Positions 24,297-31,761 of a stretch of 64,000 bases of DNA are shown here, piece after piece. The position numbers and the translations under genes are program-made. Within the stretch, counting starts at the first letter, position 1; each line of letters begins with the position of its first letter. Source of the DNA: an uncultured Microbacteriaceae bacterium (lineage in GTDB: Bacteria; Actinomycetota; Actinomycetes; Actinomycetales; Microbacteriaceae); contig CAIOLM010000024.1 of the NCBI GenBank assembly GCA_903859205.1, positions 1 to 64,000 on the forward strand, read 5' to 3'. Under the pieces are notes generated by a model, which was given only the letters and a program-made list of their open reading frames with translations, ran no database searches and was not told the origin of the DNA.

Positions 24297-25031
24297 CTAC
24301 TTGTAGGCGACCGCGATGGCCTGCTCGAGCGTGAACTTGCCGGCATACAGCGCCTTGCCGACGATCGCGCCCTCAACGCCGGTGGGAACCAACTCGCGCA
24401 GAGCGATGAGGTCGACAAGCCCGGCGATACCACCGGATGCCACAACCGGCTTGCCGGTGCGCTGCGTGATGCTCACCAACAGGTCGAGGTTCGGGCCGTT
24501 AAGCATGCCGTCGCGCGTGACGTCTGTGACGACGTAGCGGGCGCATCCGGCGTCTTCGAGACGGTCGAGAACCGCCCAGAGGTTTCCACCCTCTTTGGTC
24601 CAGCCGCGGGCAGCAAGCGTCTCGCCGCGAACGTCGAGTCCGACGGCAATCTGGTCACCGAAACGGGCGATGGCCGAAGCTGCCCAGGTCGGGTCTTCAA
24701 GCGCGGCGGTGCCGAGGTTCACTCGCGTGGCACCACTCTCGAGCGCTGACTCGAGGCTGGCATCGTCACGGATGCCCCCGCTGAGCTCAATCTTTACGCC
24801 GGGTACCTCGTTGATCACGCGACGCAGCAGCGCACGGTTTTCGCCGCGGCCAAAAGCGGCATCGAGGTCGACGAGGTGAATCCACTCGGCGCCCTGGTTG
24901 GCCCAGTCGGCAGCAGCGTCAACCGGGTCGCCGTAGTTGGTCTCGGTGCCGAGTTCGCCCTGGGTCAGGCGCACAGCCTTGCCCTCGGCAACATCAACGG
25001 CGGGCAGCAGCTCAAGAATGGGGGCAGACAT
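24297..25031 (-). CDS. hisA: phosphoribosyl isomerase A (HisA; PriA-type candidate)
   Basis: A (beta/alpha)8-barrel of 244 residues that isomerises ProFAR to PRFAR in histidine synthesis. In actinobacteria the homologue PriA also handles PRA in tryptophan synthesis. Seen are [19 protein letters not shown] (phosphate loop and catalytic Asp), [25 protein letters not shown], the second catalytic Asp region [15 protein letters not shown] and [13 protein letters not shown]. Dual function is inferred from lineage, not shown here. ATG at 25031 is preceded by AGAGGAATAT. It is downstream of hisH by 39 nt. Confidence 0.94.
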   Translation of the reverse strand: MSAPILELLPAVDVAEGKAVRLTQGELGTETNYGDPVDAAADWANQGAEWIHLVDLDAAFGRGENRALLRRVINEVPGVKIELSGGIRDDASLESALESGATRVNLGTAALEDPTWAASAIARFGDQIAVGLDVRGETLAARGWTKEGGNLWAVLDRLEDAGCARYVVTDVTRDGMLNGPNLDLLVSITQRTGKPVVASGGIAGLVDLIALRELVPTGVEGAIVGKALYAGKFTLEQAIAVAYK

Positions 25032-25070
25032 ATATTCCTCTAGCGGTATGTGTTCGGGTAAAGCTTGTGA

Positions 25071-25703
25071 TTACAGGGTTGTGAGCCAGTTGCGCAGCAG
25101 TTGGATGCCCGCCTCGCCTGACTTCTCCGGGTGAAATTGGGTAGCCGACAGTGGCCCGTTTTCGACCGCGGCAACGAAACGCTCGCCGTGACGAGCGTAA
25201 GTGACGTGCGGCGCCGGGAACGGCGCGATGACCTCGAGGGTCCACTCGCAGGCCGCGTAGGAGTGCACGAAGTAGAAACGCTCGTCGCGAATGCCCTCGA
25301 AGAGCACCGAGTCGAATGGAGCATCGACGGTGTTCCAGCCCATGTGGGGCAGAATCGGGGCCTCGAGTTGGCGCACAACACCGGGCCACTCCCCCAGACC
25401 TTCGGTGTCGAGCCCGTGTTCTACTCCGCGCTCGAACATGACCTGCATGCCCACGCAGATTCCCAAAACCGGGCGCCCGCCAGCCAGTCGGCGCTCAATG
25501 ACTTCGCCACCGTCGGCGCCTTGGAGGGCATCCATCACGGCAGCAAACGCACCGACACCCGGCACAAGCAGACCGTCAGCCTCAGCGCACACCTTTTTGT
25601 CACGCGTGAGTTCGACCGTTGCACCGGCGAGCTCGACCGCCTTAACAGCGGAGTGAATGTTGCCGATGCCGTAATCGAATACGGCAACGCGGGGTTTGGT
25701 CAC
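25071..25703 (-). CDS. hisH: imidazole glycerol phosphate synthase, glutaminase subunit
   Basis: Class I glutamine amidotransferase of 210 residues that supplies ammonia to HisF. Visible are the N-terminal [17 protein letters not shown], the oxyanion strand [14 protein letters not shown], the nucleophile elbow [13 protein letters not shown] with catalytic Cys, and the C-terminal His/Glu dyad in [12 protein letters not shown]. Full length. Its ATG overlaps the hisB stop (ATGA), so the two are translationally coupled. The HisF partner gene is not in the window. Confidence 0.96.
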   Translation of the reverse strand: MTKPRVAVFDYGIGNIHSAVKAVELAGATVELTRDKKVCAEADGLLVPGVGAFAAVMDALQGADGGEVIERRLAGGRPVLGICVGMQVMFERGVEHGLDTEGLGEWPGVVRQLEAPILPHMGWNTVDAPFDSVLFEGIRDERFYFVHSYAACEWTLEVIAPFPAPHVTYARHGERFVAAVENGPLSATQFHPEKSGEAGIQLLRNWLTTL

Positions 25704-26308
25704 AGAGCACCCTTAGTGCTGGGTACTCCTGAAACCAGAGGATCGATGGCCTTAGCCTGACGGAACGCGCGAGCGAACGCCTTGAACTCAGCCTCGGCGA
25801 TGTGGTGCGGGTCGCGGCCAGCGAGCACGTTCACGTGCACGGTGAGACCGGCGTTGAAAGTAATGGCCTCGAAGACGTGACGAACCATCGAACCAGTGAA
25901 GTGACCACCGATGAGGTGGTGCTCAAAACCTGCGGGCTCGCCAGTGTGAACCAGGAACGGGCGACCCGAAATGTCGACCACGGCCTGCGCCAGCGCCTCA
26001 TCGAGCGGCACGAGGGCATCGCCAAAGCGCGAGATGCCCGACTTGTCGCCCAAAGCCTCGCGAATGGCCTGACCCAGCACGATGGCGGTGTCTTCGACGG
26101 TGTGGTGCACGTCGATGTGAGTGTCACCCTTGGATTCGACGGTGAGGTCGGTCAGCGAGTGCTTGGCAAAAGCGGTCAGCATGTGGTCGAAGAACGGCAC
26201 GGTGGTATTGATCTTCGAAACGCCCGTGCCATCAAGGTTGAGCGTGAGTTTGACGGTTGACTCGCTCGTCTTTCGCGAAACAGTCGCGACGCGCTTTGCT
26301 TTTGCCAT
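25700..26308 (-). CDS. hisB: imidazoleglycerol-phosphate dehydratase
   Basis: Mn-dependent dehydratase of 202 residues, the monofunctional type without the phosphatase domain. The metal-binding His motifs are visible: [33 protein letters not shown] (HxxxE), FEHHLIGG and the C-terminal [22 protein letters not shown]. The final residues read [14 protein letters not shown], as usual. TAGACT lies 6 nt before the ATG, and no Shine-Dalgarno stronger than AAGG is present, so it may have its own leaderless promoter in addition to readthrough from hisC. Confidence 0.96.
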   Translation of the reverse strand: MAKAKRVATVSRKTSESTVKLTLNLDGTGVSKINTTVPFFDHMLTAFAKHSLTDLTVESKGDTHIDVHHTVEDTAIVLGQAIREALGDKSGISRFGDALVPLDEALAQAVVDISGRPFLVHTGEPAGFEHHLIGGHFTGSMVRHVFEAITFNAGLTVHVNVLAGRDPHHIAEAEFKAFARAFRQAKAIDPLVSGVPSTKGAL

Positions 26309-26314
26309 GCCTTA

Positions 26315-26320
26315 AGTCTA
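26315..26320 (-). promoter_or_regulatory. leaderless -10 box TAGACT of hisB
   Basis: TAGACT-N6-ATG in the 9-nt hisC-hisB gap and the hisC end region. Confidence 0.5.
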
Positions 26321-27403
26321 GGCGAGCGTTCCGTTCAGTTCAGACAATGCGGCGAGGAACTCGCTGGTCTCGGCCTCAGTGCCGGCGGTCACGCGCAGGT
26401 GATTTGCAATTCCGATGTCACGGATGATGATGCCCTGCGCCAGCAGCTTGTCGAAGGTGTCTTGCGGGTTCGCCACGTTGCCAAAGAGCACGAAGTTTGC
26501 CGCGCTCTCGTAAGGGTGGTAGCCCATGTTGGCCAGCTCGGTCACCAGGCGATCACGCTGGGCCTTGATGTCATCGACCATGGCGAGCATCTCGGGTGCG
26601 TGAGCCAGTGCCCCAACGGCAGCAGCCTGGGTCAGAGCGCTCAAGTGATACGGCAGACGAACCAAACGGATGGCGTCGACCACTGCCGGGTCGGCGGCCA
26701 GGTATCCCACACGAGCGCCGGCAAAAGCGAATGCCTTGCTCATCGTGCGCGAGACCATCAGGCGCGGGCGCCCCTCAAGCAAGCTCAGCGCGGTGCCCGA
26801 GCCATCGGGAGCGAACTCGGCGTATGCCTCGTCGACGAACACAATTCCGTCAGTTGCGTCGTATGCGGCGGCAATGGTCTCGACCGAAACCGGGGTTCCG
26901 GTCGGGTTGTTCGGGGTGCAGAAGAAAACGATGCTGGGGTTATTCGCCTTGATGGCGGCTACCGCTGTCTCGGGCGAAATGCGGAAGTCGGCGTCGCGCT
27001 CGGCAGTAATCCAGGTGGTGCCGGTGCCGTTGGCGATGATCGAGTGCATCGAGTACGTGGGCGGGAACGCCAGCACCGAACGACCTGGGCCACCAAAGGC
27101 CTGCATGTGCTGCTGGATGACCTCGTTTGAGCCGTTTGCGGCCCAGATGTTGGCGGCGGTGAGCCCGTGGCCGAGGTAGGCCGCCAGGCTCTCGCGCAGC
27201 TGGGTGAATTCTCGGTCGGGGTAACGGTTGATGCTCGTCAGTGCCTCACGCGTGCGGGCCACGATGTCGTCGATGACGGCCTCGGGCACGGGGTGCGTGT
27301 TTTCGTTGACGTTGAGCTCGACGCGCACGTGAGCTTGCGGGGCGCCATAAGGCTTCTTTCCGCGCAGGTCGTCACGGATGGGCAGGTCATCGAGCGTGGT
27401 CAC
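26318..27403 (-). CDS. hisC: histidinol-phosphate aminotransferase
   Basis: PLP-dependent fold-type I aminotransferase of 361 residues converting imidazole acetol phosphate to histidinol phosphate. Features: VELNVNENTHPVP (substrate strand), the cofactor segment AANGSNEVIQQ, CTPNNPTGT, FVDEAYAEFA, and the Lys-binding motif SRTMSKAFAFAGARVGYLAA, in which Lys forms the Schiff base. The start is GTG at 27403, with TAAACT 7 nt upstream and no Shine-Dalgarno, again suggesting a leaderless message. First gene of a hisC-hisB-hisH-hisA run; hisD, often just upstream, is replaced by a small membrane protein. Confidence 0.95.
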   Translation of the reverse strand: MTTLDDLPIRDDLRGKKPYGAPQAHVRVELNVNENTHPVPEAVIDDIVARTREALTSINRYPDREFTQLRESLAAYLGHGLTAANIWAANGSNEVIQQHMQAFGGPGRSVLAFPPTYSMHSIIANGTGTTWITAERDADFRISPETAVAAIKANNPSIVFFCTPNNPTGTPVSVETIAAAYDATDGIVFVDEAYAEFAPDGSGTALSLLEGRPRLMVSRTMSKAFAFAGARVGYLAADPAVVDAIRLVRLPYHLSALTQAAAVGALAHAPEMLAMVDDIKAQRDRLVTELANMGYHPYESAANFVLFGNVANPQDTFDKLLAQGIIIRDIGIANHLRVTAGTEAETSEFLAALSELNGTLA

Positions 27404-27410
27404 ACACTCA

Positions 27411-27416
27411 AGTTTA
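27411..27416 (-). promoter_or_regulatory. leaderless -10 box TAAACT of hisC
   Basis: TAAACT-N7-GTG upstream of hisC, overlapping the end of the upstream membrane-protein gene. Confidence 0.5.
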
Positions 27417-27707
27417 GGCGCCGGAAGTGATGACCACTGCGAGGAGCAAGAAAAGCAGCAGGCTGCCGGCGATGGCGCCCAAGATTCCCAACAGAATTGA
27501 GATGTCTTTTCGAACGAAAGCCGATGTCACGCCCAGGGCGATACCAACGACTCCGGTGATGAGACTGGGGTACGGGCCGACGCCCGAGTTCACCTGCATC
27601 GCCAACCAGAACGTGTATAGCGACACAATCACCAGAATGAGGGCGATCCAGGAAAGGATGCTGCCGGGCAGGAAGGTGACGGAGCTGTTGTAGCGGCGGC
27701 GAATCAT
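27414..27707 (-). CDS. small multi-span membrane protein
   Basis: A 97-residue hydrophobic protein with three or four membrane segments (ILSWIALILVIVSLYTFWLAM, SLITGVVGIALGVTSAFV, ISILLGILGAIAGSLLLFLLLAVVI). No family recognised. It is encoded between the LysM gene and hisC on the same strand. Its composition is clearly membrane-protein-like and the opposite-strand frame is less convincing, so I accept it as real, with moderate certainty about the start. Function unknown. Confidence 0.65.
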   Translation of the reverse strand: MIRRRYNSSVTFLPGSILSWIALILVIVSLYTFWLAMQVNSGVGPYPSLITGVVGIALGVTSAFVRKDISILLGILGAIAGSLLLFLLLAVVITSGA

Positions 27708-27765
27708 GCGTCAAGTATGGCGGATGCGCCCTTGCTTAGAGTGTGGCCCTGCGTGTGAGGCGGAC

Positions 27766-28146
27766 TTACTTGTACTGCGCGGGGATGGCCACGCGCTGAC
27801 CAGCCTGGATGTCACCCTCGAGGTGGTTGTAGCTCACCAGTGCGTCGACAACGTCGCGGGGGTCGGCCGAGGGGGCAACTCGCTCAGCGATCTGCCAGAG
27901 CGATTCACCCGAGCCGACCGTGATGTAGGTGGAGGAGTCTGAGACCGACTCGTTCGAGGCGCCGGCCTGGCCACCATTAAGAGCAGCGAAGAAAGCCGCG
28001 ATGACGAGTGGCAGAACGATGAGCGCGATCAGAACGCGGCGACCACGAGTGGTCATGCGCAGGCGGGTGAAGCCTGCCGACGAAGTGCCAGCCGCGGTGT
28101 GTGTTGCGAGGCCCGTTGCTATGCCAGTTGCGGTGATGCTGCTCAT
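27766..28146 (-). CDS. LysM protein, probable SOS-induced cell division inhibitor (YneA/Rv2719c type)
   Basis: A 126-residue protein with a short cytoplasmic N-terminus, one membrane span (RRVLIALIVLPLVIAAFFAAL, about 34-54) and a C-terminal LysM domain (YITVGSGESLWQIAERV ... DVVDALVSYNHLEGDIQAGQRVAIP). Divergent from lexA with LexA-type boxes between. In Bacillus (yneA) and Mycobacterium (Rv2719c), LysM proteins in this position are SOS-induced and slow division; I infer the same job here. ATG at 28146 has AGGAG. Its mRNA leader should contain a strong hairpin (28169-28204). Confidence 0.85.
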   Translation of the reverse strand: MSSITATGIATGLATHTAAGTSSAGFTRLRMTTRGRRVLIALIVLPLVIAAFFAALNGGQAGASNESVSDSSTYITVGSGESLWQIAERVAPSADPRDVVDALVSYNHLEGDIQAGQRVAIPAQYK

Positions 28147-28168
28147 GTTGTGCTCCTTAGGTGTTATC

Positions 28169-28204
28169 TCGAACCGGACTCTCGGCCGGGAGAGCCCGGT
28201 TCGA
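28169..28204 (-). promoter_or_regulatory. strong hairpin in the LysM mRNA leader
   Basis: TCGAACCGG pairs with CCGGTTCGA, then after one mismatch CTCTC pairs with GAGAG around a 6-nt GGCCGG loop. This gives a 14-bp stem ending about 20 nt before the ATG, just upstream of the Shine-Dalgarno. It may control translation or act as an attenuator. Confidence 0.6.
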
Positions 28205-28210
28205 AGATGT

Positions 28211-28228
28211 TTCGAAGATATATTCGAA
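28211..28228. promoter_or_regulatory. LexA box 1 (TTCGAAGATATATTCGAA)
   Basis: TCGAA-N6-TTCGA with perfect arms, the actinobacterial SOS-box layout (consensus TCGAAC-N4-GTTCGA, inner C/G replaced). Closest box to the LysM gene. Confidence 0.75.
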
Positions 28229-28240
28229 AGAGCCACTTTG

Positions 28241-28256
28241 TCAAATATATTTTCGA
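28241..28256. promoter_or_regulatory. LexA box 2 (TCAAATATATTTTCGA)
   Basis: TCGAA-N6-TTCGA with one arm mismatch. Centre of the lexA/LysM spacer. Confidence 0.5.
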
Positions 28257-28283
28257 AGAATTCGCACAAAATCTTGAAAATCT

Positions 28284-28299
28284 TCGAATATGTGTTTGG
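28284..28299. promoter_or_regulatory. possible LexA box 3 (TCGAATATGTGTTTGG)
   Basis: Two mismatches in the right arm; a weak site if real. Confidence 0.3.
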
Positions 28300-28313
28300 T
28301 TTTAGTGCCTTTT

Positions 28314-28329
28314 TCGAATAGAGTTTCGG
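28314..28329. promoter_or_regulatory. LexA box 4 (TCGAATAGAGTTTCGG)
   Basis: TCGAA-N6-TTCGA with one arm mismatch, 53 nt before the lexA ATG. Probable autoregulatory operator of lexA. Confidence 0.6.
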
Positions 28330-28382
28330 TTGTTGCACGTAGTTCACCATGAGCCACTGACAGCAAACAGACAAGGACTCCC

Positions 28383-29060
28383 ATGAGTGACATCAGCCCC
28401 CAGATCGCCAAGCTCAGCGTGCGTCAGCGCACCGTGCTCGAGATGATTCAGCAGTTCGTCGAGTCGAACGGCTACACCCCGTCGATGCAAGACATCGCCG
28501 ACGCTTGTGGCTTCAAGTCGCTCGCCAGCGTGAGCTACCAGCTCACCCAGCTCGAAGAGGCCGGCGTCATTCGCCGCGACCTCGGTCGTGCGCGTGGAAT
28601 CGAGCTGCTCACCGATGGCTTGGTTTCGACAAGCTCAACCAGCGAGAGCGGCACGAGCATCCCCGACAACGTCATCCCCTTGGGCCACAGCGTGAGCGTT
28701 CCGTTGGTGGGTCAGATTGCGGCTGGTTTTCCGATCACGGCCGAGCAGAACGTTGAAGACACCTTCGCAGTGCCCGAGCAGCTGGCCGGCAAGGGCGAGC
28801 TGTTCATGCTCGAGGTCAAGGGTGAGTCAATGATTGACGCCGCCATTTGCGACGGCGACTTCGTGGTCATCCGCGCTCAAAAGAATGCGGAGAACGGCGA
28901 GATTGTTGCCGCCATGATCGACGGCGAAGCAACCGTCAAGGTCTTCAGCCAAAAGGATGGCCACACCTGGCTACTCCCCCGCAACTCGGCGTTCCCGCCC
29001 ATTCCTGGTGACCAGTGCGAGATTCTCGGCAAGGTTGTCACCGTCATGCGCAAGGTCTGA
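28383..29060 (+). CDS. lexA: SOS repressor LexA
   Basis: A 225-residue repressor-protease. The N-terminal winged helix-turn-helix ([25 protein letters not shown]...[19 protein letters not shown]) binds SOS boxes. Autocleavage is between A114 and G115 (QIAAG), with catalytic Ser149 (GESM) and Lys186 (EATVK). The linker contains [10 protein letters not shown] (80-89), which is encoded by a dispersed palindromic repeat (28621-28644) inserted in frame. The ATG follows AAGGA. The gene's TGA stop belongs to another copy of the repeat at 29058. Confidence 0.96.
   Translation: MSDISPQIAKLSVRQRTVLEMIQQFVESNGYTPSMQDIADACGFKSLASVSYQLTQLEEAGVIRRDLGRARGIELLTDGLVSTSSTSESGTSIPDNVIPLGHSVSVPLVGQIAAGFPITAEQNVEDTFAVPEQLAGKGELFMLEVKGESMIDAAICDGDFVVIRAQKNAENGEIVAAMIDGEATVKVFSQKDGHTWLLPRNSAFPPIPGDQCEILGKVVTVMRKV
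28621..28644. repeat. dispersed palindromic repeat inside lexA linker
   Basis: TGGTTTCGACAAGCTCAACC plus AGCG, read in frame as VSTSSTS in the flexible LexA hinge. Confidence 0.88.
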
Positions 29061-29079
29061 TTTCGACGGGCTCACTCAG
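29058..29079. repeat. dispersed palindromic repeat at lexA/MFS convergent junction
   Basis: TGATTTCGACGGGCTCACTC plus AG. The first TGA ends lexA. On the minus strand the TGA at 29072-29074 ends the MFS gene. Same two-stop arrangement as at 6526-6546, with a degenerate right arm. Confidence 0.8.
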
Positions 29080-30304
29080 TGGGCGTAGCAGAGCGATTCA
29101 GGTCGCGAAGCACCGGTAGCAGCATCACGCCGAAGCCCAAGATAAACGTGGCAATCATGAGCCCGAGATAAACGGGCTGAGCGCCGTAGAGCTGCACGAG
29201 CCATCCCACGATCGGCATAGCCACCGGCGGGGCCATCGTGAACAGAGCAAGCTGAACACCGAAGACGCGGCCCTGCAGTCGCGCCGGAAAACGGCGCTGA
29301 ATCATGGTGCTCAACAGCGGATTGATCGGACCCCACACCAAACCGAGCAAGAACCCGATCATGGTGAAAAGCCAGACCGGCGGAAAGAACGACATCGACA
29401 GCAGAATGGTGCACGAGCCGATGGTGCAGATGCGAATCAGCGTCGACATGCGCATGCGCTTGGACAGGAACTCAAACAGCAGCGAACCGACGGTGACGCC
29501 CAACACCATCGCCGAAATTACAAGACCGAGACCGACCGGATCATTGCGCTCATTGAAGTAAAAGGGCAGCACGATCTCTTCGCTCGGGATGTAAACGGCG
29601 TCGAGAATCACGATGAACGCGGTCAGGATGAACAGTGCTCGGTCTCCCGCGAGTGCGCGGAAGCCATCCACCGTTTCTGCGATGAAGCTGCCCTTTTCTT
29701 CGTCACGGTCGTCTTGCCCGCCGACGGTGTGAGTGACACGAATCAGGCTCACGCACAACAGTGAGAGCACGTACCCGGCAGCGACGAACCAGAACACGTT
29801 GCCCGCACCGACGAGGGCAATCAGCAGCGATCCGGCCGCTGGGCCGGCAATCCAGCCGATGCCGCGAATGGCCTCGTGAATGCCGTTTGCCCGTTCGAGC
29901 GGAATCTGCCCAGATTCGGCGGTGTTGACGATGAGCGACTTGCGGGCAGTGAAGCCGGGTGGCTCAAGGAGCGAACCCAGCACCGAGATGACCACGGTGA
30001 GCGCGATGCTCAGCCCCCAAGCGCCAACGGAGAGGGCGAAGCCTGCCGCCGTGAGCGCAACCAGCGCATCGGCGATGATGGCGATTCGACGGCGACCCAC
30101 GTTGTCGATGAGCGTGCCCGCGAGCGGGTAAACAACAAACGACACCAGGCCCTTGATGGCAACGACGATTCCGGCAACGAGTGCCGAACCGGTGGCCTCG
30201 AGAATCAGCCACGGCAGCACGATGTAGGTCATGCCGCTGGCGACTGCCGACAAGACCGACGACACCTCGAGCATGACAAACGGGGTGAGTCTGCGCGTAG
30301 CCAT
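29072..30304 (-). CDS. MFS transporter
   Basis: A 410-residue major facilitator superfamily protein with about 12 membrane spans and a central cytoplasmic loop (TVGGQDDRDEEKGSFIAETVDGFRALAGD). The motif-A-like stretch YPLAGTLIDNVGRRRIAIIADAL is between spans 2 and 3, and the family resembles drug- or metabolite-efflux members (TMR-like 'MFS_3'). Substrate unknown. Its ATG is directly after the metF stop (2 nt gap), so it is cotranscribed with metF. Converges on lexA. Confidence 0.88.
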   Translation of the reverse strand: MATRRLTPFVMLEVSSVLSAVASGMTYIVLPWLILEATGSALVAGIVVAIKGLVSFVVYPLAGTLIDNVGRRRIAIIADALVALTAAGFALSVGAWGLSIALTVVISVLGSLLEPPGFTARKSLIVNTAESGQIPLERANGIHEAIRGIGWIAGPAAGSLLIALVGAGNVFWFVAAGYVLSLLCVSLIRVTHTVGGQDDRDEEKGSFIAETVDGFRALAGDRALFILTAFIVILDAVYIPSEEIVLPFYFNERNDPVGLGLVISAMVLGVTVGSLLFEFLSKRMRMSTLIRICTIGSCTILLSMSFFPPVWLFTMIGFLLGLVWGPINPLLSTMIQRRFPARLQGRVFGVQLALFTMAPPVAMPIVGWLVQLYGAQPVYLGLMIATFILGFGVMLLPVLRDLNRSATPTE

Positions 30305-30306
30305 GA

Positions 30307-31155
30307 TTACTCGATCACGCCAACGTGTCGAAGCACTTCGAGCACGGTTTCGTGCTCATTGAACGCATACAGGTGGATGCCCGGGGCACCGGCATCGAGA
30401 ACGGCGTTTGCCAGATCGACCGCGTGCGCGATTCCGATGGCACGCTGCTCTTCTTTTGTGGTTGCGGAGGTGAGGGCATCCGTGAGCTCGCGCGGGGTTT
30501 CGAGGCCCGTGATTTCAACGATTCGCGCCAAGCGATTCGCGTTGGTGACAGGCATGATTCCCGGTGTGAGCGGAATCGTGACACCCGCAGCACGCGCGCG
30601 CGCCACAAAATCGATGTAGTCGCTGGCGGTGAAGAACAGCTGCGTGATGGCGAAGTCGGCCCCGGCAGCCTGCTTGGCCAGCAGAGCTTCGATGTCTTGG
30701 TTCTCGCGCTGCGAGTCGGGGTGTCCGTTCGGAAAAGCCGCGACGGCGATGCGAGCGTATGGGCTCACGCTGCGAATGAGAGCGACCAAGTCGGCTGCGG
30801 TTTTGAGCTCGCCGAGAAAGTCTTCTGTGGCCTCGGCGCCTTCGGGCGCGTCGCCCCGCAGAGCCAAGAACGAGCGGATGCCCGCGCCATAGAACTGGCG
30901 CACCAGTGCTTCGGCCTCTTCGCGGGTCGAGCCTACGCAGGTTAGGTGCGCCAGTGGATCGATGGCGGTGTTCTGGCGAATGTAAGAGACACACTCGAGG
31001 CTCGAGTCACGCGAGCTGCCGTTGGCACCGTAGGTAACGGTGATGTACTCGGGGCCGACCGACGCGAGTTTTTGAATCGTGTCGTGCAGGGCATCCTGCA
31101 TTTCGGGTTTGCGCGGCGGGTACACCTCAAACGAGAAGGGAGTCTTGGCGCGCAT
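30307..31155 (-). CDS. metF: methylenetetrahydrofolate reductase
   Basis: Flavin-dependent reduction of 5,10-methylene-THF to 5-methyl-THF for methionine synthesis. The 282-residue barrel shows FSFEVYPPRK (catalytic Glu), ITVTYGANGSSRD, LAHLTCVGSTREE, SFLALRGDAP (folate/NADH-binding) and GADFAITQLFFTASDYIDF. Length is normal for short bacterial MetF. TAGTCT lies 6 nt before the ATG, overlapping a GAGGG, so both leaderless and Shine-Dalgarno-led initiation are possible. Divergent from the SOUL gene by 60 bp. Confidence 0.94.
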   Translation of the reverse strand: MRAKTPFSFEVYPPRKPEMQDALHDTIQKLASVGPEYITVTYGANGSSRDSSLECVSYIRQNTAIDPLAHLTCVGSTREEAEALVRQFYGAGIRSFLALRGDAPEGAEATEDFLGELKTAADLVALIRSVSPYARIAVAAFPNGHPDSQRENQDIEALLAKQAAGADFAITQLFFTASDYIDFVARARAAGVTIPLTPGIMPVTNANRLARIVEITGLETPRELTDALTSATTKEEQRAIGIAHAVDLANAVLDAGAPGIHLYAFNEHETVLEVLRHVGVIE

Positions 31156-31161
31156 CCCTCA

Positions 31162-31167
31162 AGACTA
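31162..31167 (-). promoter_or_regulatory. leaderless -10 box TAGTCT of metF
   Basis: TAGTCT-N6-ATG. It faces the SOUL gene -10 (31204-31209) in a 60-bp divergent spacer. Confidence 0.5.
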
Positions 31168-31203
31168 TCGAGACTACGCAGGCGCTCTCACAGGGTTTCG
31201 CTT

Positions 31204-31209
31204 TACTCT
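31204..31209 (+). promoter_or_regulatory. leaderless -10 box TACTCT of SOUL gene
   Basis: TACTCT-N6-ATG; the spacer GAAGGC could double as a poorly spaced Shine-Dalgarno. Confidence 0.45.
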
Positions 31210-31215
31210 GAAGGC

Positions 31216-31725
31216 ATGACCGAACAACAGCCTTACACCGTCGTCTCAACCCACGCAGGTTTTGAGATTCGCGAGTACCCCGCATACGTGCTCATTCAGG
31301 TGGATGTCGTCGGTGACTTCATGTCGGCCGGCAACATGGCCTTCTCTCCCCTGGTTCGCTACATCAGCGGTAACAACGATGCCGGCGCCCGCATGGCCAT
31401 GACTGCTCCCGTTATTCAAGAGACCGTTCAGGGCAAGCACCACACGGTGAGCTTTGTTCTGCCGGCAGGCATGGACCCGAAGTCGCTGCCATTGCCCAAG
31501 GACGCGCGCGTGCGCACCACCCCGGTCGACACCCACCGCGCCGCCGCTCGAAAGTTTGGTGGCGGCTGGAACGAAAAGCGTTTCAAGGAGAACGGCGAGG
31601 CTCTGCTTGCCGGCGTTCGCGGAGCTGGGCTGCAGACCGACGGCGATATTTACTACGCCAGATTTGACCCGCCTTGGAAGCCGGGCTTTCTCAAGAAGAA
31701 CGAAGCGCTGATTCGACTGGTTTAG
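31216..31725 (+). CDS. SOUL heme-binding family protein
   Basis: A 169-residue SOUL/HBP-type protein. The characteristic start (YTVVSTHAGFEIREYPAYVLIQVDVVGDF), the middle (AFSPLVRYISGNNDAGARMAMTAPVIQE) and the C-terminal PPWKPGFLKKNEALI match the family. Members bind heme or related tetrapyrroles in eukaryotes; the bacterial function is unclear. No signal peptide, so probably cytosolic. It converges on hflX, with a long-form palindromic repeat filling the junction. Confidence 0.9.
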   Translation: MTEQQPYTVVSTHAGFEIREYPAYVLIQVDVVGDFMSAGNMAFSPLVRYISGNNDAGARMAMTAPVIQETVQGKHHTVSFVLPAGMDPKSLPLPKDARVRTTPVDTHRAAARKFGGGWNEKRFKENGEALLAGVRGAGLQTDGDIYYARFDPPWKPGFLKKNEALIRLV

Positions 31726-31760
31726 GTTTCGATACGGCCTGCGGCCTACTCAACCAGCGA
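31725..31760. repeat. dispersed palindromic repeat, long form, at SOUL/hflX junction
   Basis: GGTTTCGATACGGCCTGCGG continuing to CCTACTCAACCAGCG. Its first G is the last base of the SOUL gene's TAG stop. Inner arms GGCC/GGCC replace the CGCGC/GCGCG of the copy at 8741, a compensated change. Lies between convergent stops, so may be a bidirectional terminator. Confidence 0.85.
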
Positions 31761-31761
31761 T

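Noticed and set aside
23375-24445. Long version of the SseB gene starting at 24445
   Set aside because: The extra N-terminus is only translated palindromic repeats, and the ATG at 24181 has a good Shine-Dalgarno.
28621-28644. Possible frameshift or sequencing artefact in the lexA linker
   Set aside because: The frame stays intact on both sides with all catalytic residues, and the same sequence recurs at other loci, so it is a real insertion.
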